Shown: positions 24,031-35,992 of the stretch, one piece after another
Numbering within the stretch: the first letter of the stretch is position 1
Layout: each line of letters starts with the position of its first letter
Source of the DNA: Deltaproteobacteria bacterium
GTDB lineage: Bacteria; Myxococcota_A; Polyangia; Haliangiales; Haliangiaceae
Direction: 5' to 3'
Assembly: GCA_021413675.1 (NCBI GenBank)
Contig: JAIOQA010000154.1
Span: 1-64,000 of the forward strand
Length of the DNA stretch: 64,000 nt
Position numbers and translations under genes: made by a program
Notes under the pieces: model-generated
The model's database searches: none
Told to the model about the DNA's origin: nothing
The model's input: the letters and a program-made list of their open reading frames with translations, nothing else

Positions 24031-25731
24031 TCACGGGGGCGTGACCAGATCCCAGGCCTCGAGGTGCGCGGGGCCGGCGCCGATCGCGTCGCACGAGCTG
24101 ACGAACACGCGATCGCCCATGACCAGCGGCTCGAGGTACTTGTGGCCGGGGCCGTCGAGGGCGCCGCGCTCCACGATCGCGCCATCGCGCACGCGGATGA
24201 GGAACAGCACGCCATCCTTGCTGTGCTCGGCGCCGGGATCGGCGATCACCGCGTACGCGACGCCGTCGTGCTCGACCAGCGCGAGCCGGCCGGTGTGCTC
24301 GCGGAACCGCGCGACAGCCTCGGCGGAGTCGCGCGCGGGCGCGGACCAGCGCTCGCGCAGGCGCGGCGTGCCGTCGGGCGCCTCGAGGTCGATCGCGACC
24401 ACGCCGGCGGCGTGGTGATCGTCGAAGTAGAAGGTCGGGACCAGCGCGACCGCGGTGCCATCGATGGTCGTGACGACCGGCCGCGTGACCATCGTGCCGG
24501 CCCAGTTGGCGGTGCAGTCGTTGGCGCCGGCGCCGCAGAACTCGCGGACCTGCAGGCGATCGAGCATCGTGCCCAGGTGCTCGGCGTCGAACAGGTAGAC
24601 CGCGCCATCCTTGGCGGGCAAGACCCCGACCGCCTGGCCGTGGTGCAGCACCGCGCGGGTCGGTGAATCGGCGCCGAGATCGAGATCGAGCTTGCCGTAG
24701 CACTCGAGGAGCGTGAGGCCGGCGCAGCGATCGCCGGGCGGCGCGAGCGGCGGGTCGGCGGGGCGGAGGCGCGGCACGAACAGATCGGCGCACGAGGCCA
24801 TGCACGCCTCGGCGGGCGACGAGGTATCGAAGCTCGCGCACGCGACCGGATCGCAGCCGGGATCGAAGCCGAGATCCGGCGGCACGCGCATGACGGTGTT
24901 GGCGTAGTCGTGGCGCGCGAGATCGAGCTGGCCGTTGCCGGTGGGGACCCACAGCTCGTAGCTGTCGGCGGTCGGGACCAGCGTCGGGCCGCTCGGCGCC
25001 CAGATGCCGCCGCCGCAGATCCGATCATCGGAGCCCGAGTCGCCGGGCGGGCCGCAGTCGGTCTCGGGCGTGGTGACGAGCGTGCCGGCGATCGCGTTGC
25101 CGCCGGCGCGCCACGCATCGAGATCGAGTTCGAAGATCCAGCCGTGCCAGGGCTGGATGTCGCGCAGGTTGCCGAAGGTCGCGTAGACCACGCCGAGCTC
25201 GTCGCCCGGCCGCTTCGCGGCGACCAGCGCGGCGCGCGAGAAGTTGTTGCTGGCGAGGAACGCGACGTCGCCGCCCGCGCCGGGCGCCGATGCGGCGAGC
25301 GTCACCGTCGGGAACGCGGGGTCGAGGACGCCGGTGGTCGCGTCGATCACCGCGACGTGATGCGCGGAGCGGGCCTCGCCGATCGCGTCCTGCCACGCGA
25401 CCACGAGGCGATCGCCGACCACCGCGGGCGTGGCCGCCAGCCAGGCGCGGCCGCCGGTGGGGCCGGGCAGGGTCATGCGCCAGCGCTCGGTGCCGGCGCG
25501 ATCGTACGCGACGACCACGCCCTCGGTCGTCGCGATCACGGCGAGGGCCTCGGTCCCGATGACGACCTCGACCGGCGAGGCCCAGGTGCAGCCGGCGACG
25601 TCGTCGGTGCGGAACGCGCGCGTCATGCTGACCGTCGGGTCCGCGTCGATGGTGTGCAGGTTGTCGCCGCAGGCGGTCGCCGTGACGCCGAGCACGAGGG
25701 CGGCGGCGAGCGAAGCGAGGCGACTCGGCAT
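24031..25731 (-). CDS. Lipoprotein with PQQ-like beta-propeller
   Basis: A 566-residue lipoprotein: signal MPSRLASLAAALVLGVTATAC with Cys21 as the lipidation site. Repeated blade motifs such as VVAYDRAGTERWRMTLPGPT, VAVIDATTGVLDPAFPTVTL and GAVYLFDAEHLG indicate a PQQ-type propeller; several Cys pairs (about 230-340) suggest disulfides in exported protein. The Asp/Asn-rich start GDNLHTIDADP is common in myxobacterial lipoproteins. No enzymatic residues can be assigned. Divergent from the acyl-CoA thioesterase gene. Confidence 0.72.
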   Translation of the reverse strand: MPSRLASLAAALVLGVTATACGDNLHTIDADPTVSMTRAFRTDDVAGCTWASPVEVVIGTEALAVIATTEGVVVAYDRAGTERWRMTLPGPTGGRAWLAATPAVVGDRLVVAWQDAIGEARSAHHVAVIDATTGVLDPAFPTVTLAASAPGAGGDVAFLASNNFSRAALVAAKRPGDELGVVYATFGNLRDIQPWHGWIFELDLDAWRAGGNAIAGTLVTTPETDCGPPGDSGSDDRICGGGIWAPSGPTLVPTADSYELWVPTGNGQLDLARHDYANTVMRVPPDLGFDPGCDPVACASFDTSSPAEACMASCADLFVPRLRPADPPLAPPGDRCAGLTLLECYGKLDLDLGADSPTRAVLHHGQAVGVLPAKDGAVYLFDAEHLGTMLDRLQVREFCGAGANDCTANWAGTMVTRPVVTTIDGTAVALVPTFYFDDHHAAGVVAIDLEAPDGTPRLRERWSAPARDSAEAVARFREHTGRLALVEHDGVAYAVIADPGAEHSKDGVLFLIRVRDGAIVERGALDGPGHKYLEPLVMGDRVFVSSCDAIGAGPAHLEAWDLVTPP

Positions 25732-25789
25732 CGCCGATGGATAGCACCGCCGGCTGCGATCGCGGGCGCGCTGCGCGTACGATCGGCGC

Positions 25790-26242
25790 GTGAGCTCCGC
25801 GCCGTTCTGTTACCGGCTGCGCGTTCGCTACGGCGAATGCGACGGCCAGAAGATCGTCTTCAACGCCCGCTATGGCGAGTACGCCGACGCGGCGATGATC
25901 GAGTACCAGCGCGCGCTGTGGGGCGCGGTCGATGGGCCGGGCGCGGTCGACATGCGGCTGGCGCGGCAGGCGACCGACTGGTTCGCGTCGGCGCGCTTCG
26001 ACGACGTGCTCGAGCTCGCGGTGAGCACCGCCGCGGTCGGGACGACCTCGTTCACGATCCGCTGCGAGTTCCGGCGCTGGCCCGATGGCCTGCGGATCGC
26101 GACCACCGAGACCGTGTACGTGGCGACCGATGCCGATCACGGGCGCAAGCGGCCGATCACCGACGCCGAGCGCGAGGTCCTGCTGCGCGGCGCGCCGGGG
26201 GTGCTGATCGACTGCGCGGCGAGCGGCCTTACGCAGGCCTGA
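25790..26242 (+). CDS. Acyl-CoA thioesterase, 4HBT family
   Basis: A 150-residue single-domain hotdog thioesterase. RVRYGECDGQKIVFNARYGEYADAA is the 4HBT signature, with Glu/Asp in the YGECD position where the catalytic Asp of 4-hydroxybenzoyl-CoA thioesterases falls; FASARFDDVLELAVSTAAVG and TSFTIRCEFRR follow. It probably hydrolyses short acyl- or aryl-CoA. Translation starts at GTG 25790, since no upstream ATG lies in frame near the conserved start. Confidence 0.82.
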   Translation: MSSAPFCYRLRVRYGECDGQKIVFNARYGEYADAAMIEYQRALWGAVDGPGAVDMRLARQATDWFASARFDDVLELAVSTAAVGTTSFTIRCEFRRWPDGLRIATTETVYVATDADHGRKRPITDAEREVLLRGAPGVLIDCAASGLTQA

Positions 26243-26277
26243 CACGCGATCGGTCGGGCGGCGCGTTACCACCCGCC

Positions 26278-26856
26278 ATGCAACCCTCGACACGACCGCT
26301 CCTCGCGGTCCTCGCGCTCGCGCCGATGATCGCCACGCGCGCTGCGGCTCGGCCCACGCCGACGGGCACCGACCTGCCGCTCGTCATCGCGCTCGCCCGC
26401 CAGTGCGTGGCCGGCGCACCGCACGGCGGCAAGGGTCCGGGCGGCGGCGCGCTCGATCGCAACCCGCTCGCGCTCGGGCGCCTCGGCGCAGGCCCGACCT
26501 GGGGCGTGCTGTTCGACGAGGCCGCGTCGCCTTCGCGCGGCTCGGTGACGGTGGTGATCGATCCGGTCGCGCGGACCTGCGATGGCCGGCGCGTGCGGGT
26601 CGCGAAGCCCGCGTCGCGGATCATCGATGTCGACGCGCTGATCGCGGCGGCGCGGCGCTGCGCCGCGGGCGCGCCGTGGTCGGGCAGGGGCGTCGGCGGC
26701 AGCCCGCTATCGAGCGCGGCGCCGACGGTGACGTATCACCCGTTCGACGATGGCCTGGTGCTGGGCTTCGCGGAGACCCAGTTCGACGGAGCGCCATCGG
26801 GGCTGGATCTCGCGATCTCCTTCGACGGCATCTGCGGCGCCGTGGCGATGGATTGA
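26278..26856 (+). CDS. Secreted protein of unknown function
   Basis: A 192-residue exported protein with signal MQPSTRPLLAVLALAPMIATRAAA. The mature part contains two similar units, LPLVIALARQCVAGAPHGGK and VDALIAAARRCAAGAPWSGR, each followed by a Gly-rich turn and a strand, implying an internal duplication. No family is recognised. The stop is 2 bases before the next small lipoprotein gene, so they are likely co-expressed. Confidence 0.65.
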   Translation: MQPSTRPLLAVLALAPMIATRAAARPTPTGTDLPLVIALARQCVAGAPHGGKGPGGGALDRNPLALGRLGAGPTWGVLFDEAASPSRGSVTVVIDPVARTCDGRRVRVAKPASRIIDVDALIAAARRCAAGAPWSGRGVGGSPLSSAAPTVTYHPFDDGLVLGFAETQFDGAPSGLDLAISFDGICGAVAMD

Positions 26857-26858
26857 GC

Positions 26859-27212
26859 ATGCGCACGATCCTGATGATCCTCGGCCTCGCGTGGTCGTCG
26901 TGCACGGCGGGGCGCCCGCCGGGTGGCGCGCCGGCGCCGGTGAGCGCCCCCGCGTCGGTGAGCGCGCCGGCATCTCCGCCCGCGCCGCTGGTGATGCGCC
27001 CGTGCAGCCCGGTCACGGGGCTGCACACGCGCGATCCGGTGCTCGCGATCGCCTGCCTGGGCTGCATCGAGAAGTACTCGAGCAACATGGGCCTGCCGCC
27101 CGGCGTCACGTTCGATCAGTGCGTCGACGCGAGCGCGGTGCGCGTGCGCGCCAAGCTGGCGCGCGATCCGCACTACTACGATCCGGTCATGAAGGGCTTG
27201 CGCGGGCCCTGA
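26859..27212 (+). CDS. Small lipoprotein, unknown function
   Basis: A 117-residue lipoprotein with lipobox LAWSSC, a Pro/Ala/Ser spacer (APAPVSAPASVSAPASPPA) and a compact C-terminal domain with paired cysteines (IACLGCIEKYSS, TFDQCVD). The spacer is typical of surface-tethered myxobacterial lipoproteins. No function can be given. Convergent with the CLC transporter gene, 4 bases apart. Confidence 0.65.
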   Translation: MRTILMILGLAWSSCTAGRPPGGAPAPVSAPASVSAPASPPAPLVMRPCSPVTGLHTRDPVLAIACLGCIEKYSSNMGLPPGVTFDQCVDASAVRVRAKLARDPHYYDPVMKGLRGP

Positions 27213-27216
27213 CCGG

Positions 27217-28542
27217 CTAGATCCCGCCGCCGTCCTCGACGACCTCGGCCACCGGGGGCCCGACCAGGCGCGCGGGCCAGACCACGCGGCGGCGGCGCAG
27301 CTCCTCGGTGTAGAGCGACTCGCGGTGGATCGCGCGCGCGGTGAGCGTGGCGATCGTCGACGCGAGCAGCACCGGCAGCGCGAGCGAGGCGTCGCTGGTC
27401 AGCTCGAGCATCATGACCGCCGCCATCAGCGGGGCGTGCGTGGTCGAGGCGCAGGCCGCGGCCATGCCCGCCACGGTGCACGCGCCGCCGTCGACGTGGA
27501 TGCCGACCGCGACCAGCCCGAGCGCGACCAGGCGGCCGGCCGCGGCGCCGAGGAACAGGGCCGGTGTGAACACGCCGCCGGGCACGCCCGAGCCGACCGA
27601 CGCCGAGGTCGCGACCGCGCGCGCGACCAGGAACAGCGCGAGCACGCCCGCGGCGGCGCCGACGTCGAGGAGGCCGCGCAGCGCCTCGAGGCCGTTGCCT
27701 GCGACCTCGGGCACGCCGATCGCGATCGCGCCGGCGATCGCGCCGCCGATCGCGGCGCGCACCGATGGCGGCCCCGGGATGCGCGCGAACCCGTGCTCGG
27801 CCAGCGACAGCAGGCGCATGAACAGCACGCCGATGACGCCAACCCCGACCCCGATGCCGGCGTAGACCACGAGCTCGATCGGCGAGCCCATGGCGAATGT
27901 CCGGGCGCCGTACAGCGGCCCGAAGCCGGCGATGATCGAGGCCAGCGCGGCGGCGACCGCGGTCGCGAGGATGAGCCGGATCGCCGTCGAGATCGTGACG
28001 ACCTCGGCGACGAACAGCAGCGCGGCCAGCGGCGTGCCGTAGGCCGCCGCGAAGCCGGCGGCGGTGCCAGCGGCGATCAGGATGCGGCGCTGCGCGGCGA
28101 GCAGCGCGATCCGCTGGCCGAGGGCGTCGCCGATGCCGGCGCCGAGCTGGATGATCGGACCCTCGCGGCCGATCGCGCTGCCGGTGGCGACCGCGGTGAA
28201 GCAGGCGACGACGCGCGCGGCGCTGGCGCGGAACGAGATCCGACCGCGACCGAGGGCGACCGCCTCCATCACGCCGCCGACGCCGCTGTTGCCGCCCCGC
28301 GCGATCTGCGCGATCAGCGCCGCCAGCGCCGCGCCGCTCGCGGGCAGCGCGATGCACGCCCACCACGGCAGCATCGCCATGCCGTGCAGCACGCTGCGAT
28401 CGCCGAGGACCAGCGCGTAGACCTCGTGGAGCCCGTCGCGGAAGCCGACCGCGGCCAGCGCCGCGACCGCGGCGACCACCAGCACCGCCAGCGCGAAGCG
28501 CGCCTGCGAGGCAGGCGCGGGCGGCGCATCGGCGGATGACAC
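27217..28542 (-). CDS. CLC family chloride transporter/channel
   Basis: A 441-residue membrane protein with CLC signatures: ATGSAIGREGPIIQLGAGIG, whose Glu is the gating glutamate, and GSGVPGGVFTPALFLGAAAG with the third selectivity motif. In AAYGTPLAALLFVAEVV, the second of the two adjacent glutamates used for proton transfer in the E. coli exchanger reads Val, so it may move protons poorly; this alignment is by eye. Start is GTG. It lies 37 bases after ureG on the same strand, which might place it in the urease transcript, where chloride or proton flux could matter for ammonia-driven pH change (inference). Confidence 0.85.
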   Translation of the reverse strand: MSSADAPPAPASQARFALAVLVVAAVAALAAVGFRDGLHEVYALVLGDRSVLHGMAMLPWWACIALPASGAALAALIAQIARGGNSGVGGVMEAVALGRGRISFRASAARVVACFTAVATGSAIGREGPIIQLGAGIGDALGQRIALLAAQRRILIAAGTAAGFAAAYGTPLAALLFVAEVVTISTAIRLILATAVAAALASIIAGFGPLYGARTFAMGSPIELVVYAGIGVGVGVIGVLFMRLLSLAEHGFARIPGPPSVRAAIGGAIAGAIAIGVPEVAGNGLEALRGLLDVGAAAGVLALFLVARAVATSASVGSGVPGGVFTPALFLGAAAGRLVALGLVAVGIHVDGGACTVAGMAAACASTTHAPLMAAVMMLELTSDASLALPVLLASTIATLTARAIHRESLYTEELRRRRVVWPARLVGPPVAEVVEDGGGI

Positions 28543-28579
28543 GCGCGCATCCTACAGCGGTCGCCGGTGCGGCGCGAGG

Positions 28580-29359
28580 TCAGCGCACGGGCACCGCGGC
28601 TCGCCACGCGCCGCGGATGCGCGCGACGATCTCGTCGAGCCCTACGCCGTGCGCGGCCTGCGCGAACACCACCGGCCCGGCCCCGCGCATGCGCGCCGCG
28701 TCGCGCGCCATCACGCCGAGGTCGGCGCCAACCAGCGGCGCGAGGTCGGTCTTGTTGATGACGAGCAGATCGGATTGCGTGATGCCGGGGCCGCCCTTGC
28801 GCGGGACCTTGTCGCCGCCCGCGACGTCGATGACATAGATCGTGTAGTCGACCAGCTCGCGGCTGTACTGCGCGGCGAGGTTGTCGCCGCCGCTCTCGAC
28901 GATCAGCAGCTCGGGATGCACCGATCGCATCAGGGCTTCGAGCGCGAGCAGGTTCGGCGTGATGTCCTCGCGGATCGCGGCGTGCGGACAGCCGCCGGTC
29001 TCGACCGCGCGGATGCGCTCGTCGGGCAGCGCCTGGTGGCGGGTCAGGAACTCGGCGTCCTCGCGCGTGAAGATGTCGTTGGTGACGACGCCGAGCGAGA
29101 CCTGATCGCGCAGCGCGCGGCACAGCGCGAGCACCAGCGCGGTCTTGCCGCTGCCGACCGGCCCGCCGATGCCGATCGTGTACGCGCGCGCGCCGAAGTC
29201 GCGCGCGATCGGCGCGTCGCGCTCCGCGAACGTCCCCGGATCCGGCCACGCCTCGTGCGTGTGCCCGCTTTCCCCGTGCCCGTGCCCGTGCCCGTGCCCG
29301 GACTCGCCGTCACTCTCCCCGTGACTGTGCGCGCCCAGCCCATCGTGCTCGTGAATCAT
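28580..29359 (-). CDS. ureG: UreG, urease accessory GTPase with His-rich N-terminus
   Basis: A 259-residue UreG, the GTPase that drives nickel insertion into apo-urease. The core begins [20 protein letters not shown] (P-loop) and includes [27 protein letters not shown] (Cys-Pro-His nickel site), [13 protein letters not shown] and INKTDLA. The first 47 residues are a His-rich stretch ([22 protein letters not shown]) that should bind nickel; it may replace UreE, absent from this operon. ATG 29359 is preferred because AAGGAG lies 7 bases before it; ATG 29386 overlapping the ureF stop is possible. Confidence 0.93.
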   Translation of the reverse strand: MIHEHDGLGAHSHGESDGESGHGHGHGHGESGHTHEAWPDPGTFAERDAPIARDFGARAYTIGIGGPVGSGKTALVLALCRALRDQVSLGVVTNDIFTREDAEFLTRHQALPDERIRAVETGGCPHAAIREDITPNLLALEALMRSVHPELLIVESGGDNLAAQYSRELVDYTIYVIDVAGGDKVPRKGGPGITQSDLLVINKTDLAPLVGADLGVMARDAARMRGAGPVVFAQAAHGVGLDEIVARIRGAWRAAVPVR

Positions 29360-29382
29360 CGCGTCGCTCCTTCTCTCCGGGC

Positions 29383-30036
29383 TCATGACTGAAACAACCG
29401 CGCATACAGCCGGTCATGCGCGCCCTGCGCGACATCGATCATCGGCGCCACGCCACACGCGTCCTCTGCACTCCACCCTCGCGCCGCACGCGCCGCCTCC
29501 CCGATCTCCTCCCGCAGCGCGAACACCAGCCGCTGCGCCCGGAGCGGCCCCACGACCCCGAGCCTCACCGCCGCCGACGCCGCGCCGCGCACCGCGCCGA
29601 ACAGGAACAGCGTCCGCGCATCCTCCGCCGATACCCCCGCGACCGCCATCGCCGCGCCCACCGCCACCGCGCCGTGGCCATACGGCAGCGCCGCGCGCAT
29701 CCCCGCGATCGCCTGCATCCCGAACGCCGCGTCCGCCGCCATCAGGAACGCCTGCCCCTGCGCGCGGCTCGCGCGGTTCGCGACATGACCTGACAGAAAC
29801 GCCTCCGCCGCGCGATCGCTCCTCACCACACACGCCGCATCGCCCGCGTGCGCGTCATTCACGAACGGCAACCCGCCATGCGCGACATGCCACACCAGCT
29901 CGCGCAGCCGCAGCGCCAGCGCCGCCTCCCCGCGCAGGTGCCCGAGCGCGCGCAGCGCCTCGAGCCCGAGCGAGTGCGCGAACCCGCCCGAGGGGAACCC
30001 CGAGTCCGCGAGCTGGAGCAACAGCGGATCGAGCAT
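29383..30036 (-). CDS. ureF: UreF, urease accessory protein
   Basis: A 217-residue UreF, which with UreD and UreG forms the complex that activates urease. [18 protein letters not shown] at the start is the classic UreF signature, followed by [10 protein letters not shown] and [13 protein letters not shown]. The conserved C-terminal [20 protein letters not shown] is present. It begins 4 bases after the ureC stop. The protein is normal in length and all features are intact. Confidence 0.92.
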   Translation of the reverse strand: MLDPLLLQLADSGFPSGGFAHSLGLEALRALGHLRGEAALALRLRELVWHVAHGGLPFVNDAHAGDAACVVRSDRAAEAFLSGHVANRASRAQGQAFLMAADAAFGMQAIAGMRAALPYGHGAVAVGAAMAVAGVSAEDARTLFLFGAVRGAASAAVRLGVVGPLRAQRLVFALREEIGEAARAARGWSAEDACGVAPMIDVAQGAHDRLYARLFQS

Positions 30037-30040
30037 CGCG

Positions 30041-31752
<1,712 letters not shown>

Positions 31753-31756
<4 letters not shown>

Positions 31757-32430
31757 GGCGTGCCTCCGGCGGTGGCGACCAGGTTGACGTCGCGGGTCTC
31801 GCCCGGCTCGAACCGCACCGCGGTGCCGGCGGGGATGTCGAGGCGCATGCCTTCGGCCGCCGCGCGATCGAACTGCAGCGCGCGATTGGTGCGCGCGAAC
31901 GGATAGTGGCTGCCGACCTGGATCGCGCGATCGCCGGTGTTGGTGACCGCGACGCGACAGGTGCGGCGACCGGCGTTGAGCTCGATCTCACCGGGGGCGA
32001 TCCCGATCGCGCCCGGCGCCTCGTCGGAATCTCCCGACATCGGATCGCGCTCGCCCTCCGCGAACAGCGCCAGCGCCGGCACCGGCAAGAAGCTGCCGTA
32101 CAGCGCGAGCGCCAGGTCGCCGTCCTCGCGCGCGATCGGCGCGTGCACCGTGACCAGCTTCGAGCCGTCGGGGAACGTGCCCTCGACCTGGACCTCGCTG
32201 ATCATCTCGGCAACGCCGGCCATGACCTGCCGCCTTCCCAGCATGCGCTTGCCGAGATCCATCAGCTCCGCGACCCGCTTGCCGTCGCGGATCAGCTCCA
32301 GCAGCTGGGTCGCGATCAGCGCGATCGCCTCGGGGTAGTTCAGGCGCAGGCCACGGGCGAGGCGCTTCTGTGCGAGCACCCCCGCCTGGTGCAGCACCAG
32401 CTTGTCGAGCTCCTGCGGGGTGAGACGCAC
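31753..32430 (-). CDS. ureAB: Fused urease gamma-beta subunit UreAB
   Basis: A 225-residue fusion of urease gamma (residues 1-100: [40 protein letters not shown]) and beta (about 130-225: [35 protein letters not shown]). Helicobacter UreA is fused the same way. The linker (about 100-130) is acidic. The beta part has [18 protein letters not shown] where most ureases show HYHFFEVN; the altered residues are near the alpha-beta interface. Start is GTG. A 9-base gap separates it from ureD. Confidence 0.92.
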
Positions 32431-32439
32431 CGCGTCAGG

Positions 32440-33252
32440 CTACCACCGCCGCGCCCACGGATCATCGCCGAGCAGCGCCGCGACCGGCGCGCGCAGGTGA
32501 GCCGCGATCACCGCGAGCAGCGCCTCGACGGTCGGCGCGGCGATCCGCGCGATCGCGCCCCATGGCTGCGGGCTCGCAGTGATCAACGCGTCGTCGATCG
32601 TGCGCGGCAGCGGGCCAGCGGCGGCATCGAGGATCGCGGCCGCGATCGACGCGACCCGCGGGCCCGCGACCACGATCGTCGCGATCGCGCCAGCGCCACC
32701 CATGCGCGCGGCGATGGCGCCGTGCTCGGGTGCGAGCAGCATCGCCTCCGACAGCGCGCGCTCGTCACCGATGTCGACGGTGAGCCGGGTGGCGAGTCGA
32801 TCGAACGCCCAGCGCTCGCCGCGCGCCACGCGGCCGGCCGCGATCGCATCGACGCACACGAGCGATGCGTCGGCCGCGAGCGCGAACGCCTGGCGCTGAT
32901 CGAGCGCCGCGCCGGCGAAGCACACGACCGGATCGGGCCACGCGATCAGCGTGCCGCCGCGATCCACCCGCGCGCGGATCGCGGTGCGCGAGCGCGCCGT
33001 GCGGAACACCTTGCTCGACGCCTGCGACGACAGGAACAGGGTCGCGCCGGCCTCGACCTCGATGTCGAGCGCGAGGTCATCGGCGCCGATGAGCCCGCCG
33101 CCGAGGCTGGCCTGATAGACCCACGCCGCATCGCCGCCGCCGCTCGGCGCCAGGAGCCGCAGCGGCCCCGCCGGGCGCGCGCCCGCGACCACCGATCGGC
33201 CCGCGACCTGGGCGATCGTCAGCTGCGCGGTCGCGGTCATCGCCGCGACCAT
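32440..33252 (-). CDS. ureD: UreD, urease accessory protein
   Basis: A 270-residue UreD (UreH), the scaffold that binds apo-urease and the UreF-UreG complex for nickel delivery. Recognisable pieces are VYQASLGGGLIGADDLALDI, LFLSSQASSKVFRTA, and WPDPVVCFAGAALDQRQAFA. It is the first gene of the operon ureD-ureAB-ureC-ureF-ureG. Two ATGs (33252 and 33240) are possible; neither has a clear ribosome binding site. The upstream gene ends 10 bases before, so the promoter may lie within or before the L,D-transpeptidase gene. Confidence 0.9.
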   Translation of the reverse strand: MVAAMTATAQLTIAQVAGRSVVAGARPAGPLRLLAPSGGGDAAWVYQASLGGGLIGADDLALDIEVEAGATLFLSSQASSKVFRTARSRTAIRARVDRGGTLIAWPDPVVCFAGAALDQRQAFALAADASLVCVDAIAAGRVARGERWAFDRLATRLTVDIGDERALSEAMLLAPEHGAIAARMGGAGAIATIVVAGPRVASIAAAILDAAAGPLPRTIDDALITASPQPWGAIARIAAPTVEALLAVIAAHLRAPVAALLGDDPWARRW

Positions 33253-33262
33253 AGCAGGCCGC

Positions 33263-34579
33263 TCAGGGCTCGATGATCTTGCCGTCGAAGTCGCGCCACG
33301 GCGGATCCGGCGCGTAGGTGCTGCGCACGCGAACCGGCGTGCCCCTGGGATCGCCCTCGACCTCGGTCCACCCGTCGGGCACCGAGGGCTCGGTCCAGTC
33401 GTAGAGCTGGTGCGCGTCGTGGGGCGAGAGGTTCACGCAGCCGTGGCTGCGGCGGCGGCCGAAGCCGTCGTGCCAGTAGGTGCCGTGCAGCGCGAAGTTC
33501 TTGCGGAAGCGCATCGAGTACGGGACCTCGGCGACGTTCCACGCCTCGGCCGCGCCGACCGGCGCCTGCATGCGGACCTTCGCGGCCTTGCCGTCGAGGC
33601 GATAGATGCCGGTCGGGGTGTCCCACTTCACGCGGCCGGTCGAGACCAGCGTCGCGAACACCGGGGTGTCGCCGTCGTAGGCGACCAGCGTCTGCTGATC
33701 GAGATCCACGTCGATCCAGCGCTCGCCATCGATCACGCCGGTCGGGCGCGCGGCGAGCGCGGCCACGCGCAGGTCGCGTCGCTCGACCCACTCGTCGACG
33801 CCGATGCGGGCGAAGTCGCGCGTCGACTCGAGCACCGGCACCAGCTCGCGGGTCGCGAGCTCGCGCACCTTCTCGCCGCGGCGCGCGGCGGTCTTGCGGA
33901 CCAGGACCTTGGCGCCGTGGGCGTGCGGCACGACCCACGCGAACGGCCACGCCGGCGGCGGCTGGGCGGCGAGATCGATGCCCGCGAACGACGACGGCGA
34001 CTGCCAGGCGAGGCGATCGCGCGAGATGTAGCCCTGATCGGTCCACACGTAGCGCTGGCCGTTCACCGTGATCGAGCGGGCGTTCGGGCTGATCGCCACG
34101 TAGGTCTTGTCGGGCACGTGGCTCGACGGCGTGCCGGCGCGGATCGACGCCGCGTCGGCGAAGGCATCGGCGCCGTCCTTGCGAACATCGGCGTAGCGCG
34201 TGCCCTCCACCGCGGGCGTGGCCTGGGCGACCGCGACCGCCGCCGCGGTCGGTGGCGCGACGGCGATCGGATCGTCCTTCGGCAGCAGATCCTTGGCGCA
34301 GACCCAGCCGCGCGGCGCGAGCTCGACCCACGCCTTGCAGCGATCGCGGGTCATCGCGATGCGTCGCCACGCGGCGTGCGCGCCCCGGCCGATCGTGCCG
34401 AGCCGCGTGCCGGTGCCGGCGTCGGCGAGCACCTTGGTCTGGCGTCGGATCTCGACCGAGCGCGTGGTCGTCGGCCAGCCGAGCGACGCGGGTGTTGCAT
34501 CATCCGCGCGCGCGACGCCGCTCATCGCGACGCACGCCACGGCCGTCAGTAGCGCCCCCCAGCGCCCTCGATTGGTCAC
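33263..34579 (-). CDS. L,D-transpeptidase (YkuD) with SH3-like N-terminal repeats
   Basis: A 438-residue exported protein (signal [21 protein letters not shown]). The C-terminal YkuD domain has [14 protein letters not shown] and [20 protein letters not shown], including the catalytic His and Cys, so it should crosslink peptidoglycan stems or attach lipoproteins to the wall. Residues 40-290 contain SH3-like segments ([38 protein letters not shown]). Start is GTG, placed at the beginning of the signal. It reads into ureD with only 10 bases between. Confidence 0.88.
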   Translation of the reverse strand: MTNRGRWGALLTAVACVAMSGVARADDATPASLGWPTTTRSVEIRRQTKVLADAGTGTRLGTIGRGAHAAWRRIAMTRDRCKAWVELAPRGWVCAKDLLPKDDPIAVAPPTAAAVAVAQATPAVEGTRYADVRKDGADAFADAASIRAGTPSSHVPDKTYVAISPNARSITVNGQRYVWTDQGYISRDRLAWQSPSSFAGIDLAAQPPPAWPFAWVVPHAHGAKVLVRKTAARRGEKVRELATRELVPVLESTRDFARIGVDEWVERRDLRVAALAARPTGVIDGERWIDVDLDQQTLVAYDGDTPVFATLVSTGRVKWDTPTGIYRLDGKAAKVRMQAPVGAAEAWNVAEVPYSMRFRKNFALHGTYWHDGFGRRRSHGCVNLSPHDAHQLYDWTEPSVPDGWTEVEGDPRGTPVRVRSTYAPDPPWRDFDGKIIEP

Positions 34580-34731
34580 GAGGAAATCGTAACACCCGGC
34601 GCGTCGCCGCGCCTGTTTGTATTCGTCTCCGCCCCTCATCACCGACGACAACGCGCGGTGTGCCTCGGCCATTCACGGGCTGCCATGGCGCGTGCGCGCG
34701 ATCACGCGCGACCACTGGTACGATTCGCCGC

Positions 34732-35718
<987 letters not shown>

Positions 35719-35992
35719 CCTCGACGTGCGTCGACGTCGACGTGATCGTTCGACGTGGGCGTGAGCGTGGGCGTCGACGGCGACGGCGACGGCGACGTCC
35801 GACCCTTGACCTCGCCGTCGGCGTGAGCCGACAGGCCGAGACCAGCGGGCACCGCGTGCGTCGCCGTCGCCGTCGAGGTTTTTCGTCGCCGTCGCCGTCG
35901 CTGACAAGGTCAACGTCGACGACGACGTCGTCGCCCACGTCAATGCCCACGTCAAAGCCCACGTCGACGACGACGTGCGCGGCCGCGGCCGG
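35719..35992. repeat. GTCGAC/GCCGTC low-complexity region with long inverted repeat
   Basis: This 274-base gap between convergent genes is built from short GTCGAC, GGCGAC and CACGTC units. A 17-base arm (35774-35790) is the exact reverse complement of 35860-35876, and the same arm also matches 35884-35900, so two alternative hairpins are possible. No convincing coding frame was found. The T5 run at 35879-35883 follows the first partner arm, so it may serve as a terminator for cysK. Confidence 0.65.
35774..35883 (+). terminator. Possible terminator hairpin after cysK
   Basis: The arm TCGACGGCGACGGCGAC (35774-35790) pairs with GTCGCCGTCGCCGTCGA (35860-35876), a perfect 17-base stem with a loop of 69 bases, followed by GG and five T. 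The large loop makes it unlike a classical intrinsic terminator, so confidence is low. Confidence 0.3.

Noticed and set aside
24910-26277. Long upstream extension of the secreted protein at 26278
   Set aside because: It runs opposite the beta-propeller gene and through the thioesterase gene; only the last 192 codons begin with a signal peptide and look like protein.
35719-35992. CRISPR-like array
   Set aside because: The short units are irregular and have no unique spacers of constant length.
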